The position numbers and the translations under genes are program-made. A DNA stretch of 64,000 nucleotides from Leptoclinus maculatus (taxonomy: Eukaryota; Chordata; Actinopteri; Perciformes; Stichaeidae). Positions 22,859-36,500 of the stretch are shown in pieces. The stretch lies in the NCBI GenBank assembly GCA_032191485.1, contig JAVDOI010000071.1:330450-394449 (forward strand), written 5' to 3'. The notes beneath the pieces were generated by a model, which was not told the origin of the DNA, made no database searches, and saw only the letters and a program-made list of their open reading frames with translations. Each line of letters starts with the position of its first letter. The first letter of the stretch is position 1.

Positions 22859-25800
22859 TAGAAACTTTATTATCTGTAAAAAAGTGACACAAATTGTCTG
22901 TCAAAACGAATAATACACATTTAAAATCACACAGACACTCGTAGAATCAGCTGATCAGTTCAGCGCCAGTTTAACAGCTGAAAGAAACAAAACTCCTCAC
23001 ATGTAAGAACTCACTGATTTAGACTCCTGCTTCGTTCTAGTGTGAACATGTGACCTAGCTTTGTTAAACTGAGTTGGTGAGTGTGTGTCCGAGCTCGGGG
23101 CGTCCACGGTGGAGCTATATTGGACTCTGACGAGAGCGCCGGCATCGTTTTACAAGAGGAACTGCACGACGGACGTCTGCCGGCTCAGAGAGCATCAGAG
23201 TTGATAGAAGTATAAATTTAGGTGCAACTCAACCTAATTGGTTGATGCGATTACGACCGCTTTTGTCCGTTTAATATTCGTATTCAGTGTGAAAGTATTC
23301 ATGAAAAACGCCCCGTTGTGTCGAGGCAGAGGCAGTTATTGGTGTAAACTAAGGATTAGACCTTTCTTTATTATTATTTGTGTATGTATATATATAATAC
23401 TGTTTTATTATATGTAATGATACAACGGTTTTTCTTTTGTGATTTGGGTGAACCGGCCTCGGTCGGCACACACCCGTTCGTCTCTTATCAATCCCGACCA
23501 TCCTCTGCAGAGCGATAGGCACTGCCAGCCCACGGCGGGCCACTCCCAGCATGCAGCTGGCTGCATACCGCCGCCGGCTGCACACAAAACACCCTCAACT
23601 TGTTCAGCCCCCCCCCCCCCCCAATACTTGTATTCACTCAGAGCTGACAGAAAAACTCCCAACGCTGCACAGCAGAGCGTGAACGAGTCGAGGTCTTCTC
23701 AGCTCCAGTGTTGAGCAACCTGCTCGCTGGTGGGGGGGGGGGGGTCGTTGAATTGTGGTTGATTTAAAATGTCAAGTGTGATGATGTCGCTTTATGATTC
23801 TGTATCTGCAGATCAACAAAACACCCTGAAAGTTGTACGTGCCAGCAAGCCCAGAACGAGAAAGTCCAGCAAGGTAAACGCTCTTTACTTCTGTATATGT
23901 TTACTTATCTGAACATGCAGATTAATACATTAATACACAATTAAACCCTAAAGCAACACTGAATATCAGCACATGTTGCTGTTGTCTGTTGTTTACGGTC
24001 TCATCTTGAGCGTACATTTCTATTTTAATCCAGCTTTTAGTTGATAACAAGTTCCCGGGTCTCACCTGTAGATAAACCAACATGTTGGCGTCTCTTCTTC
24101 CAGACAGCGACATGCAGGATGTGAAGCTGACGGCTGCTTGAAGTTGGCTCTTCACTTTGCTTAACTAGTTTTTCCACCGCGGTTGTTTAATATTACTTGT
24201 TTGAAGAGCAGACGAGTATTAATAATGTGTGAGTTTGAGGGTCAGCTCTGTGTTTCATGCTCCAGTTGAAGTACTTTGTGCTACTTTTTAATGTGACTTT
24301 ATTGATTTCAAACAAAGTGGATTCTAGCAGTTATTTCAACATGGATGCATTTTTGATGAAGATATTATGTCACATATGAGACCAAATTCTTTATCTGTGG
24401 AACATAAAGTGTATGAAGTAGTTTGTCTGGTTTTAAATGCACCTAAACTATGATATCGATTCATCACCCAGTCCTCTATACTGGGGATTTTATTGTACAA
24501 TATGTTTTGTCTAATTCTGCTTTATATTGTCAGTATGTGACAGTTTAAGATTATCATAAATGATTTGAATTACGTTGTAACGTTTCACATTATTCCTACA
24601 GGTGGTGGAATATGTAACAATAGCCGCCAAATACACTGAAGAAGAAGAGTTAGTTTGTAAACTGGGATGCAAATAATGTAATATTTAAAATACTTAAAAA
24701 GGAAAAACACCGTTGGAAACTAATTCAACACATTAGTTACACCAGTGAAAGTAAACCGAAGTTAAATAACAGTTAAAAACACAGAATGTAAGCATGTAAA
24801 GGCCGTTACACACCAGGGACGTGGCAAAACAACACCAACATGTGAAGTATTTCTCTGCGAATAGTATATGTCTTAGGCTTTTATTTTGAAAAGTAAGAAG
24901 GGAAGGAGTTGATCTGGTCTGCGCTGTCTTTTGTTAAAGTTGAAAGGAGTAATAAAGTTTGACAATTTAGGCGCAACTCTGCCTGTTTTGCTCAACTTAA
25001 TTGTTTGATGCAATTACGACAGTTTTATTCTTGAAAAACGCCGCGTTGTGTCGAGGTAGAGGCAGTTATTAGAGGCAGTTATTAGAGGCAGTTATTAGAG
25101 GCAGTTATTAGAGGCAGTTATTAGAGGCAGTTATTAGAGGCAGTTATTAGAGGCAGTTATTAGAGGCAGTTATTAAAGGCAGTTATTAGAGGCAGTTATT
25201 AGAGGCAGTTATTAGAGGCAGTTATTAAAGGCAGTTATTAGAGGCAGTTATTAGAGGCAGTTATTAGAGGCAGTTATTAGAGGCAGTTATTAGAGGCAGT
25301 TATTAGAGGCAGTTATTAGAGGCAGTTATTAGAGGCAGTTATTAGAGGCAGTTATTAGAGGCAGTTATTAAAGGCAGTTATTAGAGGCAGTTATTAGAGG
25401 CAGTTATTAGAGGCAGTTATTAGAGGCAGTTATTAACGCCAGTTATTAGAGGCAGTTATTAAAGGCAGTTATTAGAGGCAGTTATTAGAGGCAGTTATTA
25501 AAGGCAGTTATTAACGGCAGTTATTAGAGGCAGTTATTAGAGGCAGTTATTAGAGGCAGTTATTAGAGGCAGTTATTAGAGGCAGTTATTAGAGGCAGTT
25601 ATTAGAGGCAGTTATTAGAGGCAGTTATTAGAGGCAGTTATTAGAGGCAGTTATTAACGCCAGTTATTAGAGGCAGTTATTAAAGGCAGTTATTAGAGGC
25701 AGTTATTAAAGGCAGTTATTAAAGGCAGTTATTAGAGGCAGTTATTAGAGGCAGTTATTAGAGGCAGTTATTAGAGGCAGTTATTAGAGGCAGTTATTAG

Positions 25801-28800
25801 AGGCAGTTATTAGAGGCAGTTATTAGAGGCAGTTATTAACGCCAGTTATTAGAGGCAGTTATTAGAGGCAGTTATTAGAGGCAGTTATTAACGCCAGTTA
25901 TTAGAGGCAGTTATTAGAGGCAGTTATTAAAGGCAGTTATTAGAGGCAGTTATTAGAGGCAGTTATTAGAGGCAGTTATTAGAGGCAGTTATTAGAGGCA
26001 GTTATTAGAGGCAGTTATTAGAGGCAGTTATTAAAGGCAGTTATTAGAGGCAGTTATTAGAGGCAGTTATTAGAGGCAGTTATTAGAGGCAGTTATTAGA
26101 GGCAGTTATTAGAGGCAGTTATTAAAGGCAGTTATTAGAGGCAGTTATTAGAGGCAGTTATTAGAGGCAGTTATTAAAGGCAGTTATTAGAGGCAGTTAT
26201 TAGAGGCAGTTATTAGAGGCAGTTATTAGAGGCAGTTATTAAAGGCAGTTATTAGAGGCAGTTATTAACGCCAGTTATTGATGTCAATTTAGCTGGAAAT
26301 TAAGCATTAGACTTTTTTTTACAATTATTTATATATAAATTCCCCCAATAAATGACAACGTGTATAAATGCATTTTTCCCCTACATGTATTTTAAAGAGC
26401 CGATATTAATAAGAATACAACAAAATACAAAACCTCTCTTGTTATACATGCACCTAAATAATGTATTTTAAGAAGACGGCAGGATCGCCAACATCACTGA
26501 CGAATAAAAGGAAACAAACAGTAAACGGAGCCGTCATGAGGTCGAGATTAGACTTCTACCTGCGATTGTTCTCAGAAGTTATCTCTCACATTGTTTTATG
26601 GCGTCGTTTCTCTTTTGTGATTTGGGAACGTAACTTGTTCCACCACAGAAGAAGTGCAGCTGATGTAAACATCAGGACTCTGACCTTCATCTCCTATCAG
26701 GCTGTCCAAATGTTCAACCTTCTCAGAGGTGGAAACTCTGCCGGTTTGTCCTTGTTGTTTGTTTCCCGACAGTCGGAGCAGTGACGTCTTCTCCTTCTTC
26801 TCCTCCACGCCGGCCTCGACCAGAAGGAAACTTTAAATGTTAGAATAATCAGAATGAGTCCAGCTGACTTGTGAAATGATCGTTCCTTGTAGTTGATGAT
26901 TGTTTTTCTCTCTCGGTGTTTTACAGTCCGGTGACTTCAGTGATATCACAAACTGGCCCACGCCTGGTGAGCTGGCCAAAGAGGTACGTGTGCGTGGGGG
27001 TGGGGGTGGGGGGGTGTGTGGGGGTGGGGGTGTGTGTGTGTGTGGGTGCGTGTTTGTGTGTGTGTGTGTGTGTGATCTGCGATCTGCGCATCAAGAACTA
27101 GAACTCAAACCTAAAATGTGTCAAAGGACACAGAACAAACGGAAGCAAACTGAATTGAAATGTGTGAGAATAAGAAGACGTTCCACCAGTAGAACTTATT
27201 AAACACCGGTCTGTCCGTCTCCCAGCAGCAACAGAATGTCCTCAACAACAACGGGAAGAAGCCGGCCTCGTCCTCGCGCAGAGAGAAGGAGAAGAGGGGG
27301 GATCAGATGGAAGGGAAGTCGGAGAGCAGCCTCGACGGAGGAGAGAGCAAAGAGAACCAGGAGGCTCAGCCCGACCCGCTGGGGGAGCTGCCCAAAGACG
27401 GGGAGTCCAAGGCGGGACAGGACGCCAAGAACGCCGCCCTGAAGAAGAGGGGAGGCGAGGGTGAGGACTGTTTCTCTCTCGTATTATATATATCTTGTTA
27501 TTCAGCACCTTTCTAAATGAATGACTGCGGTAGCTTCAGATCAACGTTCTTCTTCTCTCCTGTGAAACGATTCATCTTCATATCATCCAATCGTTTTTGG
27601 GCTTTTTAAACGTTAAGAATCAACTTCTCTTGGAGACGAAGGTTTTCTCGGTGTTCTGCATCCTTGATTGCTGCGTAGAGGGAGCATGAAGCATATTGAT
27701 CACGTTGGTGCATGTTCTGCTCTGATTCGCTTCTACCTCTATTAAAACATTTAAATAAAACAAGATACCAGGCAGCAATCTTTATGGAGACCACACCACT
27801 TCATCAGCTCTTCATCAGCTCCAGAGTGTCTAAACCGGAGAGGAAGTGGAGAGTTTTGTTCCAAAATGAGATGAACTCATCCTCCATAGATCCACATGTT
27901 CAGTTTAGCAACACGACGAGGTGCTCTTTGACAGAAACGAGTCCTTTTTAAAAACCGTATTTTAAGTTTCATGTCCAAGTGAGTGTTTGGAAGCTGACTA
28001 ACCGGTCGATCTTTATTTTAGAGACTTATTATTTTGTTTCAAACTGGATTTCCAGCGTTTCTTTTCCTTCATTTTTGGAACAAAACTCTTCACGCTCTGT
28101 TTTTCGGTGTGCAATCATCGCTAGGTAACAAACGTAAGTGGGTTTCTCTGCCGATGGAGGACGCGTCCCGGGACGGCGGCGACAAGACGTCCGGCAGGGG
28201 TCCGGACACGGAGCCCACCAGCGACTCGCCCGACCCGGCGTCGCCCAATCACACACTCCATAATAACAGGGCGCATGATAGCAGCAGGAGTAAGTGGTCT
28301 TCTGTTCACGTTGTGCTTCTTCACTCGCTGGTTTTGGGCGTCTGCTCACCTCGTCTGTCTGTCTGTGTCTTCATACTAACGCTTGTCTACGCTGGCCAAT
28401 TTGGGCTATTGTAGTTTTAAAAAGTGTTCAGAGAGAAACAGCCCGAAATGTACAAGCAAAAAATGATTATTAAGTCTTAAATATGCAAAAAAAATATCAG
28501 AGATTCTGAGATTAAGATCAAATTTACAGGAAAACTTCAGTTTTTTGTCAATGAACGCTGAACAATAATATGTATATAGAAGATATGTATCCAACAATGT
28601 ATTATTAAAACCACTTTAAAATAGTTTTTAGTTTGTGCTGAGTCAGTTTCTGATGTTTCAGAAGTTGACAGCGAGTCGGGAACAGCTCCCTGCACACCGG
28701 GCACTGGAGCAATTTACCCCCAATGTTGTTGTTGTTGTTGTTGTTATCGTCCTTGCCTCGCTCTCCTCCATGCACAAGCCAAAAATGTTGAAAACTCTGG

Positions 28801-30553
28801 ACGGCCCCTTACTGAGGAACATCAAAAACAATCTTTAGGATTCATCTGATGATTCATTGGCAAAATAAAATGAAGCACAATTCCTACTGATGTAGGCTTT
28901 GTGCTCATAAAATACCCAGAAAGAAACGTTAAAGAATAAGCGTATATGCATCTTTCAGGACCTCCGTCGTCACCATAAGAATACAACTTTAGTAGCAACG
29001 AGACGACGGTGGCGTCTGTTGGCGGATACAAAGTGAAGATCTTTCTTCTAAATTTCCAACTTAAATCTCCGTGTTTCCTCTGAATGTTACCTTCTACCTG
29101 CGACACATCGTCGTACACCGCAGAGTGAAAGCATGAATATACAAGTGTTTAAACCAGAAACTCTCCAGAATATTAAAGGTGAAGCGTCTTCTAATGCCAT
29201 CATCAGAAGTAGAAATAGTTCCTTCTGTTTCACTTGTAATACTTTGTTTGTATCGAGCTCTTAGAAGTCATCAGCTGTTATCAGACTTTCTAGTTTGGGA
29301 TGAACTCCGTGAGATATGTGACGGAGCGCTTCGTGTTTTCTTGGCGTCAGGTTGGAGAAGAGAGCCGCGGGACTTTGTGGACGATACTGCCAGCGTCCGG
29401 AGCGACGGCGGGAGCGTCCGCGGAGGAATACGAGGCCGAGGGAAAGGTCGCGGTCGTGGGAGAGGACGTGGACGAGGTAGTTTCTAGTTCTTCTGGTGTT
29501 GTGTCTCTACTTAACATCTCAGGCTCTAGATGTGGTGCTCGTCTCTTATTCACTGAATGTTTCTCACGCTTCTCCTTCAGGCCGCTACGAACACTCTCAG
29601 AGCTTCAGGGACTCTCCGTCGTCTGACGGCTCCGTTCAGGCCAACAACATGGTTTACTACTACGACGACGGCAGCAAGGTCCAGATGTACTCGGTGGACG
29701 ACAAGCTTCTTAAAGAATACATCAAGCGCCAGATGTGAGTATTCCACAACTACTGTGATTGGCAGCTTTGGGGCCTGTAAGGTATCTCCACTAGAATCAC
29801 AGTTTATCTCACAGGATGTCCAGATCAACTCAACGAGAAAAAACACCTTTTTAAAAGTTTAAATTTATTTTAATTGAACCTTTATTTCTCCAGAATAATC
29901 GATACAAACAAAGCAGCAGATTGCATCAACCAGAGAGTGATCGTTCAGTGCTCAACCGATCCTTAATCCTCTTCTAAACATCTTACATTCTATCAAACGT
30001 CACCATATTCAATGTTTTCCTTATCGCAGAATTAGTTTCTACTATAAAAACTGAGTTGTCTTTGTGAAACAATATGATGTTTAAAAGGCAGATTGTCTTC
30101 GAGGAGGAAGAAAACCCTGTTATTCATAAGTCGAGACTCAAACAGGTGAAGGTTGTTCTGAGCGTCTGAATGACCGAGGGGCAGTGAACGCAGCACGTGT
30201 GCTGGGTGGAGGTTGTGTCCTGCAGGGGGCAGCGTGGGGCAGCGTTCCCTCGGCTCTGACTGACAGCTCTGGCCTCATTTCAGAGAAGTGGAGGGTGAGG
30301 TGGACTCCTAAATATAGCCTGAGTGCTTCGGAGGGGACAGGATGAATTATATGCAGCGCTGAGCGAGGAAATGTAAAAAAAAAAAAATATACAGTGTTTC
30401 ATGGAGGGGGGGGGGGGGGGGGGGCAGGCATTCTTGTCTTCTCCTCTCTCGTCTCCTTCAGCGTTATTCAGACTGTTCACTCAGCCGGCGTTACTCCACA
30501 TGAACCAACGACAGCCCACTGCCTGCAGGCGTGTGTGTGCGCGTGTGCGTGTG

Positions 30554-30591
<38 letters not shown>

Positions 30592-33500
30592 GACATCATT
30601 TTGACTTTACTGCGCTTTAAAAAACAAAATCAGTGGTTTATAAACTAGGACAGTTGATGGTTACATTTGACCATATATAATATTATATTATATAATATAA
30701 TATTATATAATATTATATAATATTACTACATTTCATTTAACTTCCCCTCTTTATCTGAACGTATCTCGTCTTCTCTTCTCTCGAGTACTGAAAGCTGGCA
30801 TTGAATGTCAGATTCATAATCTTCTTCTTCTTTAATTCTTAGATGAGAAACTTCCTGATTTGAGACATTAAGTTCTTTTATGGAAATAATAAATGTATAT
30901 TTCTCAAAGTAAGATGTCAAAAGAGTAATTTAAAACTGGCGGTACCTGAGTTTGACTTTAGTTTAGAGTAGTGTGATCCTGATTAACGGTCTTATTCTCA
31001 CATCGTCGTCTCTTCCAGTGAATACTACTTCAGCCTCCACAACCTGGAGCGAGACTTCTTCCTGAGGAGGAAGATGGACGTGCAGGGCTTCCTCCCCATC
31101 TCCCTCATCGCCAGCTTCCACAGAGTTCAGGCCCTCACCATGGATATCAGCCTCATCGTGGAGGTGTGTGTGTGTGTGTGTGGGGGGGGGGGGGAGAGCT
31201 GCTCATCCGATCTCCTTCATACTGGGCATACTTGCTATCTGTATGTGTTCAGTACAGTGTTAATAAACGGGGAGCAGCCTTAGAGCTTTAGACAGTTCAC
31301 AGTATATGTAACTCTTGTTTCTTTGTTATGTAATTCTTTCTTCACAGGGCTCGTATAAAGGCCATAAAGAAGTCAATAATTGTGATTGTTTGAAGTTGAT
31401 TTATAGCGTTTTACCGGTTCTTCTTCACAGTACATTATGTTTCTACGCCTTCTAACAAACATGAGCATCAATGCCTTCTGGCGCTACGCTGCCACGCGGA
31501 CACTTTAAACACATCCAGACTCCAGTGAGCAGCTGCATTTTAGAAACGTCAGGAACAATATCTGCTTGGTGTGTTCACATGAAAAGTAGCCGCACGGTCG
31601 GTGACGTGTCTCTGTCCTTATGAATACACAATCTATGAGCTTCTTCTTCATTATGACGCATACAGTCGTTTTAGATTGTGACGGTGTTTTTACAACGAGA
31701 GAGTCTGAAACCCAACCAGTGAAGTCACTGAGCACGAGCCAATCGGACGCAGAGATGGGCGGGTCGGCGTGTTTTTACTTTGAATGAATCTAATGAATAA
31801 ACTCATCTCCAGGCGCTGAAGAGCAGCAAAGAGGTGGAGCTGGTGGACAACAAGGTTCGCTGTAAAATCGACCCGGAGCGCTGGCCCATCCCGACCCCTC
31901 CCGTCGTGGGTTCCCCCCGGACCGACTTCTCCCAGCTCATCAACTGTCCCGAGTTTGTTCCCCGACAGACCCTCAGCTCCACAAACTCAGGTCAGTGTTG
32001 AACTCTTCTTCTGCTTCAGAAAGAGGAGATGAAGTATTGTGTGATATCTTTTCTTCCTCTGAGCCATAGAGCTCCATTAAAAACACACCAATGAGCCTCA
32101 CGAGCTCCACCGCTTTACTCTCTCATCACCTGCTGTCGCTTCAAATGAGAGCCGACATTAACGCTGTGTTGGAGGTTGTCTAATGGTGTGATGTGTGATG
32201 TGTCGGGGGCCCTTCAGCTTCATCGCCCGAGAAGGAGAAGACTCCTCCCGAGTGTGACGAGCCTCAGGACTCGGCCGAACCCGTCGGCTCCTCCAGCCGG
32301 GAGGCTCTGCCAGCCAAAGACCCCGACGTCTGGATCCAGGTGGAGAAACGCCACCGACAGCCCTCCGGAAAGGTACCGAGTCCGACACACCGTAAAGTCT
32401 TTCATCCGTTCTTCATCCCTTCCATCGTCTCATCACGTCTTCTTCATGTCCTCCGTCCTCTTCGTCTCTGTGTTCATCCGGCAGCAAGCTGCTGCTGCTG
32501 CTGCTGATGTGTGTGTTGTCGCCTCTTCTCTTCCCTCAGCGCTTCAACCCGACCTCTTCCTCTCTGCAGTTGAGTTCTCCCTCCTCTCACTTTGAGTTTT
32601 ACTTTATTTCATCATCACTTCTTCTCCTTCTCCGGCCCCTTCGTCTCATATTTACTGACACACTTTTCTCATGCAGTCGTCCATTATCTCTCCTTCCTTT
32701 TCAACCATCACTCCTGAAGAAGTCGTGTTTATGTCAAACATTCATTCTTTTCTATCGTAGCTGGGTGGCTCATGATTATAGAAGATTATCAATATATCGA
32801 ATACGGCAACGAAACAGACAATTCACAATTATTTGATTTGATCATATTTAATTAGTTTTTATTCAGTTTAACATTGTTGTGAACATGACAGATGTTAAAA
32901 AGCCGACAAAAAAATGTATGTAAAGGTATTGAAATAGGATATATTGTGTATATAAGTACTATATATATATATGTAAAATATATATATATTTTTAATTAAT
33001 AATAATTACTAATATTGTAAAGATAGAAATGTAATGATATGTATAGAATATTAAGGAGGAGTTCTAGATTTTAAACGACTACACGTTGAGATAGCAGTTG
33101 AGATAAAACCGTCTGTTGGGTTTGTTGGTTGTAAAGTTCTAAAGTTTATTCCTATAAACGAGCTCAGTGTTCGGACAGACGTGAGCGTTTTATCGATCTT
33201 CTCATCACAGAAAGCGACTGCGTATTCCCCAACGCGCTCCTTTAAGTTCTCCGTGTCATCACCTGCTTCGTGTCCTGGGGTTAGGGTCCTAGGGTTAGGG
33301 TCCTGTAGTTTGGGTTAGGGTTAGGGTCCTGTAGTTTGGGTTAGAGTCCTGTAGTTTGGGTTAGGGTTAGGGTCCTGTAGTTTGGGTTAGGGTTAGGGTC
33401 CTGTAGTTTGGGTTAGGGTCCTGTAGTTTGGGTTAGGGTTAGGGTCCTGTAGTTTGGGTTAGGGTTAGGGTCCTGTAGTTTGGGTTAGAGTTAGGGGTTA

Positions 33501-36500
33501 GGGTTAGGGTCCTGTAGTTTGGGTTAGGGTTAGAGTTAAGGGTTAGGGTCCTGTAGTTTGGGTTAGGGTTAGGGTCCTGTAGTTTGGGTTAGGGTTAGGG
33601 TCCTGTAGTTTGGGTTAGGGTCCTGTAGTTTGGGTTAGAGTTAGGGGTTAGGGTTAGGGTCCTGTAGTTTGGGTTAGGGTCCTGTAGTTTGGGTTAGGGT
33701 CCTGTAGTTTGGGTTAGAGTTAGGGGTTAGGGTTAGGGTCCTGTAGTTTGGGTTAGGGTTAGGGTCCTGTAGTTTGGGTTAGGGTCCTGTAGTTTGGGTT
33801 AGGGTCCTGTAGTTTGGGTTAGAGTTAGGGGTTAGGGTTAGGGTCCTGTAGTTTGGGTTAGGGTTAGGGTCCTGTAGTTTGGGTTAGGGTCCTGTAGTTT
33901 GGGTTAGGGTCCTGTAGTTTGGGTTAGGGTCCTGTAGTTTGGGTTAGGGTTAGGGTCCTGTAGTTTGGGTTAGGGTCCTGTAGTTTGGGTTAGGGTTAGA
34001 GTTAGGGGTTAGGGTTAGGGTCCTGTAGTTTGGGTTAGGGTTAGAGTTGGGGGTTAGGGTTAGGGTCCTGTAGTTTGGGTTAGGGTTAGAGTTAAGGGTT
34101 AGGGTCCTGTAGTTTGGGTTAGGGTTAGAGTTGGGGGTTAGGGTCCTGTAGTTTGGGTTAGGGTTAGGGTCCTGTAGTTTGGGTTTGGGTTAGAGTCCTG
34201 TAGTTAGGGTTAGGGTCCTGTAGTTTGGGTTTGGGTTAGAGTTGGGGGTTAGGGTCCTGTAGTTTGGGTTAGGGTTAGAGTTAGGGGTTAGGGTTAGGGT
34301 CCTGTAGTTTGGGTTAGGGTTAGAGTTAAGGGTTAGGGTCCTGTAGTTTGGGTTAGGGTTAGGGTCCTGTAGTTTGGGTTAGAGTTAAGGGTTAGGGTTA
34401 GGGTCCTGTAGTTTGGGTTAGAGTTAGGGGTTAGGGTTAGGGTCCTGTAGTTTGGGTTAGGGTTAGGGTCCTGTAGTTAGGGTTAGGGTCCTGTAGTTTG
34501 GGTTAGAGTTAAGGGTTAGGGTTAGGGTCCTGTAGTTTGGGTTAGAGTTAGGGGTTAGGGTTAGGGTCCTGTAGTTTGGGTTAGAGTTAGGGGTTAGGGT
34601 TAGGGTCCTGTAGTTTGGGTTAGGGTCCTGTAGTTTGGGTTAGAGTTAGGGGTTAGGGTTAGGGTCCTGTAGTTTGGGTTAGGGTTAGGGTTCTGTAGTT
34701 TGGGTTAGGGTTAGGGGTTAGGGGTTAGGGTCCTGTAGTTTGGGTTAGGGTTAGGGTCCTGTAGTTTGGGTTAGGGTTAGGGTCCTGTAGTTTGGGTTAG
34801 GGTTAGGGTCCTGTAGTTTGGGTTAGAGTTAGGGGTTAGGGTTAGGGTCCTGTAGTTTGGGTTAGGGTTAGGGTCCTGTAGTTTGGGTTAGGGTTAGGGT
34901 CCTGTAGTTTGGGTTAGGGTTAGAGTTAAGGGTTAGGGTCCTGTAGTTTGGGTTAGGGTTAGGGTCCTGTAGTTTGGGTTAGAGTTAGGGGTTAGGGTTA
35001 GGGTCCTGTAGTTTGGGTTAGGGTTAGGGTCCTGTAGTTTGGGTTAGAGTTAGGGGTTAGGGTTAGGGTCCTGTAGTTTGGGTTAGGGTTAGGGTCCTGT
35101 AGTTTGGGTTAGAGTTAAGGGTTAGGGTTAGGGTCCTGTAGTTTGGGTTAGAGTTAGGGGTTAGGGTTAGGGTCATGTAGTTTGGGTTAGGGTTAGGGTC
35201 CTGTAGTTTGGGTTAGAGTTAAGGGTTAGGGTTAGGGTCCTGTAGTTTGGGTTAGAGTTAGGGGTTAGGGTTAGGGTCCTGTAGTTTGGGTTAGGGTTAG
35301 GGTCCTGTAGTTTGGTGCTCCTCGTGGTTGCTCGTTAAATGTCCGTCACTGTGTCGTCCAGGAGCGCAGCGATGCTTCTCCACGCGGCCACCCGGCTGCT
35401 CATCAGGCCGCTCCCGACCAGGAGGAGCTGGACTTCCTGTTCGATGAAGAGATGGAGCAGATGGCGCCGAGGAAGAACAAGTTCACCGATTGGTCGGACG
35501 ACGACGACTCCGACTACGAGCTGGACGACCAGGACGTCAACAAGATCCTCATCGTCACGCAGACCCCTCCTCATATGCGCAAGCACCCCGGCGGAGACCG
35601 GACGGGAAACCACGAGTCCCGGGCCAAGCTGACCACCGACCTCGCCAAAGCCATCAACGACGGGCTGTTCTACTACGAGACGGACCTGTGGAAGGGAGAG
35701 GAGACGGTCGAGTGCAGCAAGGTGAGAAACAAACATGACCAACGTTGGATTAGAAACAGTTCTTCTTTTTGTATTTGTGTAACTGACATGTGGTGGGTTA
35801 GAAGTATAAAGTTACATAGAATGTGAATACTGAAGTAAAGTAAACACAATCATCTCTGTTAGGTGAAAAGAAGAGCGAGTAATGAGAGCCTGAGAGTTCA
35901 ACAGTCGTTAAACGTGACTCACTTCCTGTTGTTGAATGAGCGGCCATGTTGTTACCCTCAGTGGGTCAAAGGGCTCAAATACGCACCACGTTCTTCATCT
36001 CCATTTCACAGTTTGAGGCCAAAACACGTCCAGAAAACTTGATTTTTATGACTCTCTTGCTGATCAAAGATCTTTAAACTTCATGGCAGCAGGATTGTAG
36101 AGAAGATATTCTCTTGAGACCATCTGTAGTTTAAACTCAAGACTCAAATCTAACCTCAGATATTTGCACTGATTTCACAATTTTGTTAAACTTTTATCCA
36201 CAATTCATCCGTAAACTTTAAGTTCTTGTTATTTCACAGCTTTTCACTCAAGATATCCGTTTTTGTGCTTGTTGTAAAAACTTGATTACCAAAATGTAGA
36301 TATTTGACGCATTGCATCGCTGCCACAACTTTACTTTGACACATGAATAAAATCAGTAACATAAAGAAATGTACAGTTTAAGTGTTCAGAACTCTGAACA
36401 CTTTGACATGAAGACTTCTTGACAGAGCTGTTGAATCTCTGTGCAGAGGGACAGAAATAAAGTCCTATTTATCACCCACTATACGAGCTCCCAGACCACA

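Larger units (their letters stand above)
21567..23811. other. larp1b: larp1b intron 1
   Basis: Noncoding. Contains (TA)n at 22470-22499, a 68-bp perfect AT-centred palindrome at 22806-22873, the first copy of a dispersed repeat with the seed of the later 13-bp array (about 23214-23450), a C15 run at 23608-23622 and a G13 run at 23732-23744. Confidence 0.7.
29581..31990 (+). other. larp1b: larp1b La module exons (7-9)
   Basis: Exons 7, 8 and 9 encode the La motif and the following RRM-like region. Conserved marks are LLKEYIKRQIEYYFS across the exon 7-8 junction, NLERDFFLRRKMDVQGFLP, SFHRVQALTMDISLI, VDNKVRCKIDPERWPIP and TDFSQLINCPEFVPRQ. In the family this region binds poly(A) and, through neighbouring segments, PABP. 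Confidence 0.9.

Noticed and set aside
27236..27508. Alternative frames over larp1b exon 4 on both strands
   Set aside because: They are shadows of a GC-rich real exon whose frame joins exons 3 and 5 with correct phases.
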